Source of the DNA: Clostridia bacterium
GTDB taxonomy: Bacteria; Bacillota; Clostridia; Christensenellales; QALW01
Reading direction: 5' to 3'
NCBI GenBank assembly: GCA_017964345.1
Contig: JAGCSD010000072.1
Coordinates: forward strand, 1-5,141
Length of the DNA stretch: 5,141 bases
This document shows positions 5,071-5,141 of the stretch, one piece after another. Both the position numbers and the translations under genes were made by a program. The number at the start of each line of letters is the position of its first letter. Positions within the stretch are counted from its first letter, which is position 1. Below the pieces are notes generated by a model. That model had not been told where the DNA came from and made no database searches. It worked only from the letters and a program-made list of their open reading frames with translations.

Positions 5071-5093
5071 GGCGGAGACAGAGAGATTTGAAC
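5070..5093 (-). other. tRNA-Ser-like 3' end fragment
   Basis: On the - strand the segment reads TTCAAAT CTCTC TGTCTCC G CCA: a T loop, the 3' half of a T stem, an acceptor strand, the G discriminator usual for serine tRNAs, and an encoded CCA. The bases that should form the 5' half of the T stem (complement of 5094-5098) do not pair with CTCTC, and I find no anticodon arm before the window ends. It is therefore a fragment or remnant, not a tRNA gene that can be called here. Confidence 0.45.
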
Positions 5094-5141
5094 GCAGCTT
5101 TGCACACTTCGGCTTCTACCGCGCCCGCTTCGCCTGTCGGC

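Noticed and set aside
5001..5141. - strand open frame entering from the right edge and ending in ...CILHS
   Set aside because: It reads through the hairpin and the tRNA-like end, so it is a chance translation of a repeat rather than a gene.
5070..5141. A complete tRNA-Ser gene on the - strand
   Set aside because: The T stem does not pair, no anticodon arm is recognisable, and the 5' acceptor strand would lie beyond the window.

Overview
The window comes from a low-to-moderate GC Gram-positive anaerobe, most likely a gut Clostridia/Oscillospirales-type Firmicute. The evidence is the strong AGGAGG-type Shine-Dalgarno sites, the sigma-A-like promoter, the short lipoprotein with a Gram-positive style lipobox, and the gene families present. 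This taxonomic guess is inference; no rRNA or marker gene is present.

Left part (1-3009), all on the + strand and tightly packed: the last 20 codons of an unidentified upstream gene, a DeoR-family sugar-phosphate-responsive regulator, a CoA-acylating aldehyde dehydrogenase of the EutE/PduP type, and a PduL-type phosphotransacylase. The two enzymes each begin with a short amphipathic helix that looks like a bacterial microcompartment (BMC) encapsulation peptide. Together they form the core of a BMC: an aldehyde is oxidised to acyl-CoA with NAD+, and the acyl group is passed to phosphate, which recycles CoA inside the shell. No shell protein, signature enzyme (diol dehydratase, glycyl radical enzyme, aldolase) or alcohol dehydrogenase is in view, so this is the end of a larger locus or a cargo-only satellite. 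The DeoR regulator suggests a sugar-derived substrate, for example from fucose or rhamnose breakdown. A GC-rich hairpin without a good U-tract ends this cassette.

Middle part (3058-4260), + strand: a short Cof-like HAD phosphatase, then an unrecognised 92-residue protein, whose transcript probably ends at a good intrinsic terminator at 4225-4260. The space between that gene and its terminator holds a second hairpin preceded by a -10-like hexamer, and could be a long 3' UTR or a small RNA.

Right part (4261-5141), visibly more AT-rich and on the - strand: a small predicted lipoprotein with a near-consensus promoter (TTGAAA, 17-base spacer, TGCTATAAT) and a 5' UTR hairpin next to its Shine-Dalgarno. 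A nearly identical 19-base hairpin sequence lies in inverted orientation at both ends of this gene. Beyond its promoter is non-coding sequence ending in a composite repeat-like element: a degenerate A-rich tract, a long near-perfect hairpin, and about 24 bases resembling the 3' end of a serine tRNA (- strand), which stops matching a tRNA inside the T arm.
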